Of a stretch of 13,799 bases of DNA, positions 8,098-13,799 are shown one piece after another. The notes under the pieces were generated by a model, which had not been told where the DNA came from, did not search any database, and worked only from the letters and a program-made list of their open reading frames with translations. Both the position numbers and the translations under genes were made by a program. Numbering within the stretch: position 1 is the first letter of the stretch; each line of letters opens with the position of its first letter. The DNA comes from Pseudomonadota bacterium (lineage in GTDB: Bacteria; Pseudomonadota; Gammaproteobacteria; Burkholderiales; Sulfuriferulaceae): positions 1 to 13,799 of the forward strand of contig JAJYPZ010000004.1 in the NCBI GenBank assembly GCA_021794855.1, in the 5' to 3' direction.

Positions 8098-8421
8098 TCA
8101 GACGTTAAAGCTCTCGCCGCAACCGCATTCGTTTTTAACGTTGGGGTTATTGAAGCGAAAACCTTCGTTCAACCCTTCCCGCGTGAAATCCAGTTCCATG
8201 CCGTCGATATAGGGCAAACTTTTCGGGTCGATCAAAACGGTAATTCCATGATCGGAAAACGTCAGGTCGTCGTCTTCGATTTTATCGGCGAATTCCAGTT
8301 TATACGCCATGCCAGAACATCCGCTGGTCCGGACGCCAAGGCGCAAGCCCACGCCTTTGCCGCGCTTGGCCAAAAAATCCGCTACATGCTTCGCAGCGCT
8401 TTCGGTCACAGTAATAGCCAT
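8098..8421 (-). CDS. iscA: A-type Fe-S carrier IscA
   Basis: IscA carries iron or an Fe-S cluster from the IscU scaffold to apo-proteins, especially 4Fe-4S ones. The 107-residue protein has the same length as E. coli IscA and the three conserved ligands C35 ([10 protein letters not shown]), C99 and C101 ([11 protein letters not shown]). I chose the ATG at 8421: it has a strong GGAGGGG ribosome-binding site just upstream and matches the family start. An in-frame extension of 45 codons overlaps iscU and is a shadow. Gaps are 10 nt to iscU and 5 nt to hscB. Confidence 0.97.
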   Translation of the reverse strand: MAITVTESAAKHVADFLAKRGKGVGLRLGVRTSGCSGMAYKLEFADKIEDDDLTFSDHGITVLIDPKSLPYIDGMELDFTREGLNEGFRFNNPNVKNECGCGESFNV

Positions 8422-8431
8422 TTTCCCCTCC

Positions 8432-8833
8432 TTAATGAGTGCCGGTTGCGAGTTCGCCGTGCTTGACTTTATAGTCCTCGACCGCAGCCTTGATCGCATC
8501 TTCGGCCAATATCGAACAATGGATCTTGACGGGAGGCAAAGCCAGTTCCTCGGCAATGGCCGTATTCCTGATTTCCATCGCCTGATCCAGCGTTTTGCCT
8601 TTTACCCACTCCGTTACCAGCGAGCTGGAAGCAATTGCGGAACCGCAGCCGTAGGTCTTGAATTTGGCGTCTTCGATGATGCCGTCCTTGTTGACCTTGA
8701 TCTGCAGTTTCATCACGTCGCCGCAGGCTGGCGCGCCGACCATTCCGGTGCCGACCGCGTCGTCTTCCTTGGCGAAAGAGCCTACGTTACGGGGGTTTTC
8801 GTAATGATCCAATACTTTATCGCTGTATGCCAT
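8432..8833 (-). CDS. iscU: Fe-S cluster scaffold IscU
   Basis: IscU is the scaffold on which IscS-derived sulfur and iron are built into 2Fe-2S and 4Fe-4S clusters. The 133-residue protein has the three ligand cysteines C37 (GAPACGD), C63 (TYGCGSA) and C106 (IHCSILAED). It also has D39, which eases cluster release, and the HscA recognition motif LPPVK at 99-103. AGGAG lies 7 nt before the ATG. It follows iscS by 46 nt, and no second promoter is evident in that gap. Confidence 0.98.
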   Translation of the reverse strand: MAYSDKVLDHYENPRNVGSFAKEDDAVGTGMVGAPACGDVMKLQIKVNKDGIIEDAKFKTYGCGSAIASSSLVTEWVKGKTLDQAMEIRNTAIAEELALPPVKIHCSILAEDAIKAAVEDYKVKHGELATGTH

Positions 8834-8879
8834 GATAGTTCTCCTGATTCGTTCAATTTAATCCATACGCCGCCGTTGC

Positions 8880-10091
8880 TTAGTGGGCGGCCCATTTCAC
8901 GCTATTCAGATCCACGCCGTCCTTGAACATTTCCCACAGCGGCGACAGTTCGCGCAGTTTGCCGATTTTCTGGTGCAATAATTCGATCGCATAATCGACG
9001 TCCTGCTCGGTGGTATAACGGCCGATGGAAAAACGGATCGAGCTGTGCGCCAATTCGTCGGAACGTCCCAGCGCCCGCAAAACATAAGACGGTTCCAGGC
9101 TTGCGGACGTGCAGGCCGAACCCGACGAAACTGCCAGATCCTTGATCGCCATCAGCAAGGATTCGCCTTCGACGAAATTAAAGCTGATATTCAAATTGTG
9201 CGGCACGCGGCGTACCATATCGCCGTTGACATGAACTTCTTCGATATCGGACAGTCCTTGCAGCAAACGGTCGCGCAATTTGCGTATGCGGGCGTTTTCC
9301 AGCGCCATTTCTTCCCTCGCAATACGGAAGGCTTCGCCCATGCCGACAATCTGATGCGTAGCCAGCGTACCCGAGCGCATGCCGCGCTCATGACCGCCGC
9401 CATGCATCTGCGCTTCGATACGAACCCGCGGTTTGCGTCGTACGTATAAAGCACCCACGCCTTTCGGGCCGTAGGTTTTATGCGCGGAAAACGACATTAG
9501 ATCGACTTTCAGTGCGCCCAGATCGATATCGACCTTGCCCGTCGCCTGCGCCGCATCGACATGGAAAATCACTCCACGCTCGCGGCAGATCTCGCCCATC
9601 GCAGCAATATCCTGAATGACGCCGATTTCGTTGTTGACATATAAAACCGATGCCAGAATGGTATCAGGGCGGATTGCAGCCTTGAATTGTTCGATATCCA
9701 TCAAGCCGTTCGCTTCCGGAGTCAGGTAAGTGACTTCATAGCCTTCCCGCTCCAGTTCGCGCATCGTATCGAGCGTGGCCTTATGTTCGGTGCGCAGGGT
9801 AATCAGATGCTTGCCCTTGCCTTTGTAAAAATGCGCAGCGCCTTTGAGCGCCAGATTGATCGATTCCGTCGCGCCGGAAGTCCAGACGATATCCTTGGCA
9901 TCCGCTTTTACCAGTTTCGCGACTTCTTCGCGCGCGTTTTCCACGGCTTTGTCGGCTTCCCAACCGTAAGCGTGCGAACGGCTGGCAGGATTGCCGTACT
10001 GTTCGGTCAGATAAGGGATCATCTTCGCCGCAACCCGGGGATCCACAGGCGTGGTTGCCGAATAATCCATATAAATCGGGTGTTTCAACAT
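8880..10091 (-). CDS. iscS: Cysteine desulfurase IscS
   Basis: IscS is the PLP enzyme that converts cysteine to alanine and passes persulfide sulfur to IscU and to tRNA thiolation systems. The 403-residue protein shows the PLP-lysine motif [12 protein letters not shown] (K205), H103 in RTEHKA and the mobile-loop cysteine C327 in [21 protein letters not shown]. The C-terminus ([13 protein letters not shown]) matches the conserved IscU-binding tail. The ATG at 10091 has GGAG 9 nt upstream and lies 57 nt downstream of iscR. cysE, two genes upstream, makes O-acetylserine for cysteine synthesis, which is the supply line of this enzyme. Confidence 0.98.
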   Translation of the reverse strand: MLKHPIYMDYSATTPVDPRVAAKMIPYLTEQYGNPASRSHAYGWEADKAVENAREEVAKLVKADAKDIVWTSGATESINLALKGAAHFYKGKGKHLITLRTEHKATLDTMRELEREGYEVTYLTPEANGLMDIEQFKAAIRPDTILASVLYVNNEIGVIQDIAAMGEICRERGVIFHVDAAQATGKVDIDLGALKVDLMSFSAHKTYGPKGVGALYVRRKPRVRIEAQMHGGGHERGMRSGTLATHQIVGMGEAFRIAREEMALENARIRKLRDRLLQGLSDIEEVHVNGDMVRRVPHNLNISFNFVEGESLLMAIKDLAVSSGSACTSASLEPSYVLRALGRSDELAHSSIRFSIGRYTTEQDVDYAIELLHQKIGKLRELSPLWEMFKDGVDLNSVKWAAH

Positions 10092-10148
10092 TTAACTGAC
10101 TCCAATCGTAAAATAGCTGTTTCGCGCTCCGCAATCATTGCCGGTCGA

Positions 10149-10625
10149 TTACGCCGTGGCGGCCGAGGCTTTATCGGACTTGATCCGGCGATCGCATACT
10201 ACCGAAGTGGCCGCGCTTTTTTTCTGCTGCGCTTCCACCAGACTTGCCAGAGTAACCCGGACCAGATAATTCTGTATGCACTGGTTCAGGTTGGACCATA
10301 ATTCATGCGTCATGCAGCGCTGATCGTCATGACAGTTTTCCAGACCGCCGCATTGCGTCGCATCCATCGGCTCGTCTACAGCCTGTATGATCTGCGCCAC
10401 CGAAATATCCGCCAGCCCGCGCGCTACCCGATAGCCGCCGCCGGGCCCACGCACGCTTTCAACCAGCGCTGAGCGGCGCAATTTTCCGAATAACTGCTCC
10501 AGATACGAGAGCGAAATTTTTTGCCGCTCGCTGATGCCGGCCAAAGTTACCGGCCCTTTGCCGTCGTGCAACGCCACATCAATCATGGCAGTTACTGCAA
10601 ACCGTCCTTTAGTAGTCAAGCGCAT
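10149..10625 (-). CDS. iscR: Fe-S-sensing Rrf2-family regulator IscR
   Basis: IscR carries a 2Fe-2S cluster. In E. coli the holo form represses the isc operon at type-1 sites and the apo form also acts at type-2 sites. The 158-residue protein has the winged-helix start MRLTTKGRFAVTAMIDVAL and recognition region ISLSYLEQLFGKLRRSALVESVRGPGGGY. The cluster ligands C92, C98, C104 and H107 (CGGLENCHDDQRCMTHELW) are in the same positions as in E. coli. I chose the ATG at 10625 with GGGA 7 nt upstream. A GTG six codons earlier would leave almost no leader downstream of the predicted promoter. A type-1 box lies directly upstream, which supports autoregulation. Confidence 0.97.
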   Translation of the reverse strand: MRLTTKGRFAVTAMIDVALHDGKGPVTLAGISERQKISLSYLEQLFGKLRRSALVESVRGPGGGYRVARGLADISVAQIIQAVDEPMDATQCGGLENCHDDQRCMTHELWSNLNQCIQNYLVRVTLASLVEAQQKKSAATSVVCDRRIKSDKASAATA

Positions 10626-10657
10626 GATCCGATCCCGTATCACTTACAATGATTCAG

Positions 10658-10686
10658 ACAATACAATACCCGATAAATTCAGTCAA
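10658..10686 (-). promoter_or_regulatory. Predicted iscR/isc operon promoter
   Basis: On the minus strand, TTGACT (10686-10681) and TATTGT (10663-10658) are exactly 17 nt apart. Transcription would begin near 10651, leaving a leader of about 26 nt before iscR. The -35 and spacer lie within a type-1 IscR box, and the -35 overlaps the last codons and TGA stop of cysE. Confidence 0.65.
10664..10686 (-). repeat. Direct repeat copy A (iscR side), core of the IscR box and promoter
   Basis: This 23-nt sequence is identical at 22 positions to copy B at 11479-11501, in the same orientation. The only difference is one A/T change in the central AT-rich part. Together the copies flank the cysE gene, with starts 815 nt apart. 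Confidence 0.85.
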
Positions 10687-10690
10687 CTAT
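10666..10690 (-). promoter_or_regulatory. Type-1 IscR operator upstream of iscR
   Basis: Read on the minus strand, this 25-bp stretch begins ATAGTTGACT and ends CGGGTAT. By hand comparison with the E. coli type-1 consensus (ATASYYGACT-R-WWW-YAGTCRRSTAT) it matches at 23 of 25 positions; the two mismatches fall in the right half-site. It covers the -35 and most of the spacer of the predicted promoter, the right place for holo-IscR repression. The end of cysE (codons for Ile-Val-Asp and the TGA) is encoded inside it. Confidence 0.75.
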
Positions 10691-11428
10691 TTTATTTAAA
10701 TATTCGCGATCGAATTCATCCGGTTTTTCGGTATCCGCCGAACATTCGACTCCCATAGTCTTTAACTGGGCGACAATCCAGTCTATTCGCTCATTCATGG
10801 CCGCGGAGTGATCGATCAAACCATGTACCGCTTTCACCATCGGATCGTTCATATCGGCGCTGATGGCGTAAGCGGTAAACCCCAATTTCTTGACGGCAGT
10901 CGGAGTCGCGGTATCGGCGTCTGATAAGACCCGAGCCGGAATCCCCACCGCCGTAGCATTCGCGGGCACGTCTTTCACGACCACCGCGTTCGAGCCTATG
11001 CGTGCTCCGTCGCCGATTAGCAAAGGACCGAGAATTTTAGCACCGGCTCCCACGACCACGCCCTTCCCCAGCGTCGGATGACGCTTGCCTTCGTTCCAAG
11101 ACGTTCCGCCCAGAGTGACTTGATGATACAGCGTGCAATCGTCACCGACCTCCGCCGTCTCGCCGATCACGACGCCCATGCCGTGGTCGATGAAAACGCG
11201 ACGGCCGATACGCGCCCCGGGGTGAATTTCGATTCCCGTCGCCCATCGACCGAAAAATGCGATAAAGCGTGCGAGCCATTTCAATCCGTTATGCCATAGC
11301 CAGGCCGCTAGACGGTGCAATAAAATGGCATGGATGCCGGGATAGGTCGTTAAAACCTCGAAGGTCGAACGAGCCGCCGGATCACGATCGAATACGACTG
11401 CTATATCTTCCCGCAGCCTATTAAACAT
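10679..11428 (-). CDS. cysE: Serine O-acetyltransferase (short EpsC/NifP-like type)
   Basis: CysE acetylates serine with acetyl-CoA to O-acetylserine, the precursor that CysK/CysM convert to cysteine. The 249-residue protein has the left-handed beta-helix hexapeptide repeats (about 65-160). The catalytic region [14 protein letters not shown] contains the D81-H82 pair, followed by [11 protein letters not shown] and the acetyl-CoA part GIPARVL. The N-terminal domain is shorter than in E. coli CysE (273 residues). The protein ends KIVD and so lacks the terminal isoleucine with which many CysE proteins bind CysK. Shine-Dalgarno pairing is weak. Its stop codon lies inside the iscR operator, and a near-copy of that operator precedes it. 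It sits between trmJ and iscR, as cysE genes do in Azotobacter and Pseudomonas. Confidence 0.94.
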   Translation of the reverse strand: MFNRLREDIAVVFDRDPAARSTFEVLTTYPGIHAILLHRLAAWLWHNGLKWLARFIAFFGRWATGIEIHPGARIGRRVFIDHGMGVVIGETAEVGDDCTLYHQVTLGGTSWNEGKRHPTLGKGVVVGAGAKILGPLLIGDGARIGSNAVVVKDVPANATAVGIPARVLSDADTATPTAVKKLGFTAYAISADMNDPMVKAVHGLIDHSAAMNERIDWIVAQLKTMGVECSADTEKPDEFDREYLNKIVD

Positions 11429-11472
11429 TTAAATTAAAACTCATAAAGTATTCACGATCAAATGTAAATAAT

Positions 11473-11501
11473 AGTATGCAATACCCGATAAAATCAGTCA
11501 A
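11473..11501 (-). promoter_or_regulatory. Predicted cysE promoter within an IscR-type box
   Basis: On the minus strand, TTGACT (11501-11496) and CATACT (11478-11473) are 17 nt apart, the same -35 and spacer as the iscR promoter but a poorer -10 (4 of 6). An overlapping TACTAT two bases further on is an alternative -10. Transcription would begin near 11466, about 38 nt before cysE. It probably also feeds the isc genes when not terminated. Confidence 0.5.
11479..11501 (-). repeat. Direct repeat copy B (trmJ-cysE side)
   Basis: This is the second copy of the 23-nt repeat, differing from copy A (10664-10686) at a single position. Similarity falls away quickly outside the core, to the left beyond three bases and to the right immediately. 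It is therefore a short regulatory duplication, not a long one. Confidence 0.85.
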
Positions 11502-11505
11502 GATT
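11481..11505 (-). promoter_or_regulatory. Probable type-1 IscR operator upstream of cysE
   Basis: On the minus strand this reads CTTGACTGATTTTATCGGG within the 25-bp window. By hand it matches the E. coli type-1 consensus at 21 of 25 positions: two mismatches at the outer left edge and the same two in the right half-site as the iscR copy. It overlaps the final codons (Leu-Asp) and the TGA stop of trmJ. Its close identity to the iscR-proximal box makes binding by the same regulator likely. Confidence 0.6.
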
Positions 11506-12261
11506 GCGCTGGGGTTTCGCGACATTGATCTGCGCCGGCGATTTAACATGTTTAAGTACGCCCATCAAAATATTCAGCTCGTCTTTCTCCAGTTTCGCCC
11601 GGGCGTACAGTCGCCGTAAGCGCGTCATCAGCCGGCGCGGTGCGGCCAGATTCAAAAAACCGATCTGAATGAGCGTTTGCTCCATTTCCTGATAAAACAG
11701 TTCCAGATCGTCATGCGCAGCCAGTTCCCCCGCAGGTTTGCCCGCCACAGCAACTACTTCAGGCAACGCACAGCGCAACTCGTAGCCCAATATCTGCACT
11801 GCCGCGGCGAGATTCAAAGAGCTGTAATCGGGATTGGCGGGTATCTGCACCAGCATCTGGCATTGGTCGAGCTCGGCATTGGTCAGCCCGGACATTTCGG
11901 TGCCGAATACGAGCGCCACCGGCGCTGTTCTCGCCTGATCGAGCAACAGCGGCGCCGCGTCGCGCGCGCTCAACAATTCGTGCGACAGATCGCGCCGCCT
12001 GGCCGTGCAGCCGACAACCAGCGTCGCGCCGACCAGCGCTTCGCTTAACGTATCGGTAATACCCGCGCCGTCGAGCACGTCGGTCGCCCCTGCCGACATG
12101 GCGACCGCCATCGGATCGGGAAATGCCTTGGGACGCACCAGGCGCATATCGTGCAAACCCATCGTTTTCATGGCGCGCGCTGCGGCACCGATATTTCCGG
12201 GATGGCTGGTATGGCTGAGAACGATACGTACATTCCGCAACGGATTGTCAGGCTTGCTCAA
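11494..12261 (-). CDS. trmJ: tRNA (cytidine/uridine-2'-O-)-methyltransferase TrmJ
   Basis: TrmJ methylates the 2'-O of nucleotide 32 in the anticodon loop of several tRNAs, using SAM. The 255-residue protein (E. coli 246) is a SPOUT methyltransferase. It shows NIGAAARAMKTMGL near the start, the knot motifs LVFGTEMSGLTNAEL and IPANPDYSSLNLAAAVQILGYEL, and a helical C-terminal extension (LMTRLRRLYARAKLEKDELNILMGVL). The start is TTG at 12261. An in-frame TGA lies seven codons upstream with no ATG or GTG between, the next in-frame ATG (residue 36) is inside the conserved core, and AAAAGGG sits 9 nt upstream of the TTG. It is divergent from suhB, as its E. coli homologue is, and its stop lies within the cysE operator. 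Confidence 0.95.
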   Translation of the reverse strand: MSKPDNPLRNVRIVLSHTSHPGNIGAAARAMKTMGLHDMRLVRPKAFPDPMAVAMSAGATDVLDGAGITDTLSEALVGATLVVGCTARRRDLSHELLSARDAAPLLLDQARTAPVALVFGTEMSGLTNAELDQCQMLVQIPANPDYSSLNLAAAVQILGYELRCALPEVVAVAGKPAGELAAHDDLELFYQEMEQTLIQIGFLNLAAPRRLMTRLRRLYARAKLEKDELNILMGVLKHVKSPAQINVAKPQRNLD

Positions 12262-12270
12262 TATATATTT

Positions 12271-12277
12271 CCCTTTT
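12271..12277 (-). promoter_or_regulatory. Ribosome-binding site that fixes the trmJ TTG start
   Basis: The minus strand reads AAAAGGG here, 9 nt before the TTG at 12261-12259. It is the only good Shine-Dalgarno in the region, so it decides the unusual start codon. Confidence 0.6.
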
Positions 12278-12342
12278 AATCATTAGAAACACAGCCGTTT
12301 TAGGTTAAACTGTGCGTTATTTTTGCTCATTATCATATCGCC

Positions 12343-13143
12343 ATGCATCCTATGCTCACCACCGCAGTGAAAGCTGCCCGTCGCGCGTCTGCCATCATTA
12401 CCCGCGCTTCGCTCGATATCGACGCCTTAACCATACAGAACAAGCAGCACAATGACTTCGTCACCGAAGTAGACCGCGCTGCCGAAGCGGCCATTATCGG
12501 CGTTTTGCTCGACGCTTATCCGACACACGCCATTTTAGCAGAAGAGAGCGGACGGCAAGGCGATTCGGAATATCAATGGATCATCGACCCGCTCGATGGC
12601 ACCACCAATTTTCTGCATGGCTTTCCGCAATATTGCATCTCTATTGCTCTGGTGCACAAGGGTCAACTCGACCAGGCCGTAATTTACGACCCCAATCGCA
12701 ACGACCTGTTCGTTGCGTCGCGCGGCAAGGGCGCTTATCTGAACGACCGCCGCCTGCGCGTGAGCAAACGGCTAAAACTGGCCGACGCGCTGATCGGCAC
12801 CGGATTTCCGTATCGCGATTTCAGCCATCTGGACACCTACATGGCGATGCTGCGCGATATGCTGCAAAAAACATCGGGCGTACGCCGTCCCGGTTCCGCC
12901 GCCCTGGATCTGGCATACGTCGCCGCCGGCCATCTGGACGGATTCTGGGAAATCGGCCTGTCTAAATGGGATATCGCCGCAGGCTGCCTGCTGGTCAAAG
13001 AGGCGGGCGGATTGGTCGGCGACTTTCAGGGCGACGATAGTTATATAGACAGCGGCAATATCGTGGCCGGCAATCCAAAAATCTTTGCGCAATTATTGCA
13101 AACGCTAGCACCGCATCTCACGCCGGCACTCCAGACTGCGTAA
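12343..13143 (+). CDS. suhB: Inositol-1-monophosphatase family protein SuhB
   Basis: SuhB hydrolyses inositol monophosphates in vitro. In E. coli it also acts with Nus factors in rRNA transcription antitermination. The 266-residue protein begins MHPML as in E. coli. The Mg-binding sites of the family are visible: E67 (ILAEESG), D82 and D85 ([10 protein letters not shown]), and D210 ([16 protein letters not shown]). [21 protein letters not shown] and the C-terminal NIVAGNPKI are also typical. It starts 81 nt from the divergent trmJ. No strong Shine-Dalgarno is seen before the ATG at 12343, and promoter elements in the 81-nt gap are too weak to call. Confidence 0.95.
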   Translation: MHPMLTTAVKAARRASAIITRASLDIDALTIQNKQHNDFVTEVDRAAEAAIIGVLLDAYPTHAILAEESGRQGDSEYQWIIDPLDGTTNFLHGFPQYCISIALVHKGQLDQAVIYDPNRNDLFVASRGKGAYLNDRRLRVSKRLKLADALIGTGFPYRDFSHLDTYMAMLRDMLQKTSGVRRPGSAALDLAYVAAGHLDGFWEIGLSKWDIAAGCLLVKEAGGLVGDFQGDDSYIDSGNIVAGNPKIFAQLLQTLAPHLTPALQTA

Positions 13144-13169
13144 CTTGCTCGCCAATTTTTACTAACTGC

Positions 13170-13188
13170 GCTAAAATTTCGATTTAGC
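13170..13188. repeat. Small AT-rich inverted repeat before the aspartate kinase gene
   Basis: GCTAAA (13170-13175) and TTTAGC (13183-13188) are exact inverted copies around a 7-nt spacer, 35 nt before the aspartate kinase ATG. It could be an operator or a weak hairpin, or chance. No T tract follows, so it is not a standard terminator for suhB. Confidence 0.3.
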
Positions 13189-13222
13189 CAATCTCGGCTT
13201 TAACACCCTAATAATTATAGTC

Positions 13223-13799
13223 ATGGCACTCATAGTACAAAAATACGGCGGCACGTCGGTAGGCAGCGTAGAGCGCATCAAAAACGTCGCGGAACGCGTC
13301 GCCAAATTTAAAACCCTGGGTCATCATGTCGTCGTCGTACTGTCCGCCATGAGCGGCGAGACCAATCGTCTCCTCGCGCTCGCCAGGGAAATGCAGGCGC
13401 TGCCCGACCCGCGCGAACTCGACGTACTCATTTCCACCGGCGAGCAAGTTACCATCGCCCTGCTCGCCATGGCGCTCAAAGCGCTGGGCCTGCAGGCGAA
13501 AAGCTATACCGGATCGCAAGTCCGCATCGTCACCGACAGCGCCTATACCAAAGCACGCATCCTCGCCATCGACGAAGAACACATCCGCAACGACCTCAAT
13601 GCCGGGAAAGTCGTCGTCGTCGCCGGTTTTCAGGGCATAGACGAACACGGCAATATCACCACGCTCGGCCGCGGCGGTTCCGATACCACCGGCGTTGCGC
13701 TGGCGGCAGCGCTCAAAGCCGACGAATGCCAGATCTATACCGACGTCGACGGCGTGTACACCACCGACCCGCGCATCGTACCCGAAGCGCGCCGATTGC
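13223..13799 (+). CDS. lysC: Aspartate kinase, N-terminal part, cut by window edge
   Basis: Aspartate kinase phosphorylates aspartate, the entry to lysine, threonine and methionine synthesis. The visible 192 codons begin [14 protein letters not shown] (K7 and the YGGTS phosphate loop). They continue through [45 protein letters not shown] and [15 protein letters not shown], the complete order of kinase-domain motifs. A typical single-function enzyme is about 405-410 residues, so the regulatory ACT domains lie beyond the edge. The symbol follows betaproteobacterial usage; without the C-terminus I cannot tell feedback class. No Shine-Dalgarno is seen before the ATG at 13223. It lies 79 nt after suhB on the same strand, and a separate promoter is possible but not evident. 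Confidence 0.95.
   Translation, partial: MALIVQKYGGTSVGSVERIKNVAERVAKFKTLGHHVVVVLSAMSGETNRLLALAREMQALPDPRELDVLISTGEQVTIALLAMALKALGLQAKSYTGSQVRIVTDSAYTKARILAIDEEHIRNDLNAGKVVVVAGFQGIDEHGNITTLGRGGSDTTGVALAAALKADECQIYTDVDGVYTTDPRIVPEARRL

Noticed and set aside
8309..8926. Plus-strand 205-codon frame opposite iscA, iscU and the end of iscS
   Set aside because: It runs across three conserved minus-strand genes and their gaps, as a shadow frame would.
9687..10301. Plus-strand 204-codon frame opposite iscS and iscR
   Set aside because: The minus strand encodes intact IscS and IscR here; the translation lacks recognisable motifs.
10626..10643. An upstream GTG start for iscR adding six residues
   Set aside because: It would lie about 8 nt from the predicted transcription start. 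The ATG at 10625 has the family N-terminus and a GGGA at proper distance.

Overview
The window looks like a conserved housekeeping stretch of a pseudomonadotal (proteobacterial) chromosome. No phage, transposase, CRISPR array, tRNA or rRNA gene is visible. The proteins resemble both E. coli and betaproteobacterial versions. The aspartate kinase N-terminus, and the order suhB / trmJ-cysE-iscR-isc, make a betaproteobacterium (perhaps Nitrosomonadales-like) my best guess, but sequence reading alone cannot settle this.

Layout. Positions 1-1186 (minus strand) carry ispD followed by ispF, two steps of the MEP isoprenoid pathway; ispF runs off the left edge. Divergent from them is moaA (molybdenum cofactor, 1322-2308). 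Next, on the plus strand, come an RsuA/RluF-type pseudouridine synthase and, 8 nt later, ycaO. These two probably share a transcript and both point to ribosome modification. A 169-bp convergent gap follows. It holds no clear gene, but it has a short hydrophobic reading frame that may be a transporter remnant.

From 12261 down to 5126 the minus strand carries trmJ, cysE and the complete housekeeping iron-sulfur cluster operon iscR-iscS-iscU-iscA-hscB-hscA-fdx-iscX. The genes are tightly packed, with gaps of 1 to 57 nt from iscR to iscX. IscS takes sulfur from cysteine, IscU is the scaffold, IscA a carrier, HscB/HscA the co-chaperone pair that empties IscU through its LPPVK motif, Fdx the electron donor, and IscX an accessory regulator. 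IscR senses cluster supply. CysE catalyses the first committed step of cysteine synthesis, so it feeds IscS its sulfur substrate.

Divergent from trmJ, the right end carries suhB (inositol-phosphatase family, 12343-13143) and the first 192 codons of aspartate kinase (from 13223).

The most interesting signal is regulatory. A type-1 IscR box with an embedded promoter precedes iscR, and a near-copy precedes cysE. The two copies share a 23-nt core (22/23 identical, same orientation), so they form direct repeats flanking cysE. In each copy the stop codon of the upstream gene (cysE or trmJ) lies inside the box. This predicts that IscR controls cysteine supply together with cluster assembly. It also suggests how cysE could have been inserted into, or could be lost from, an ancestral trmJ-iscR arrangement like that of E. 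coli. I saw no wholly new biological system here; all genes except the short remnant belong to known families.
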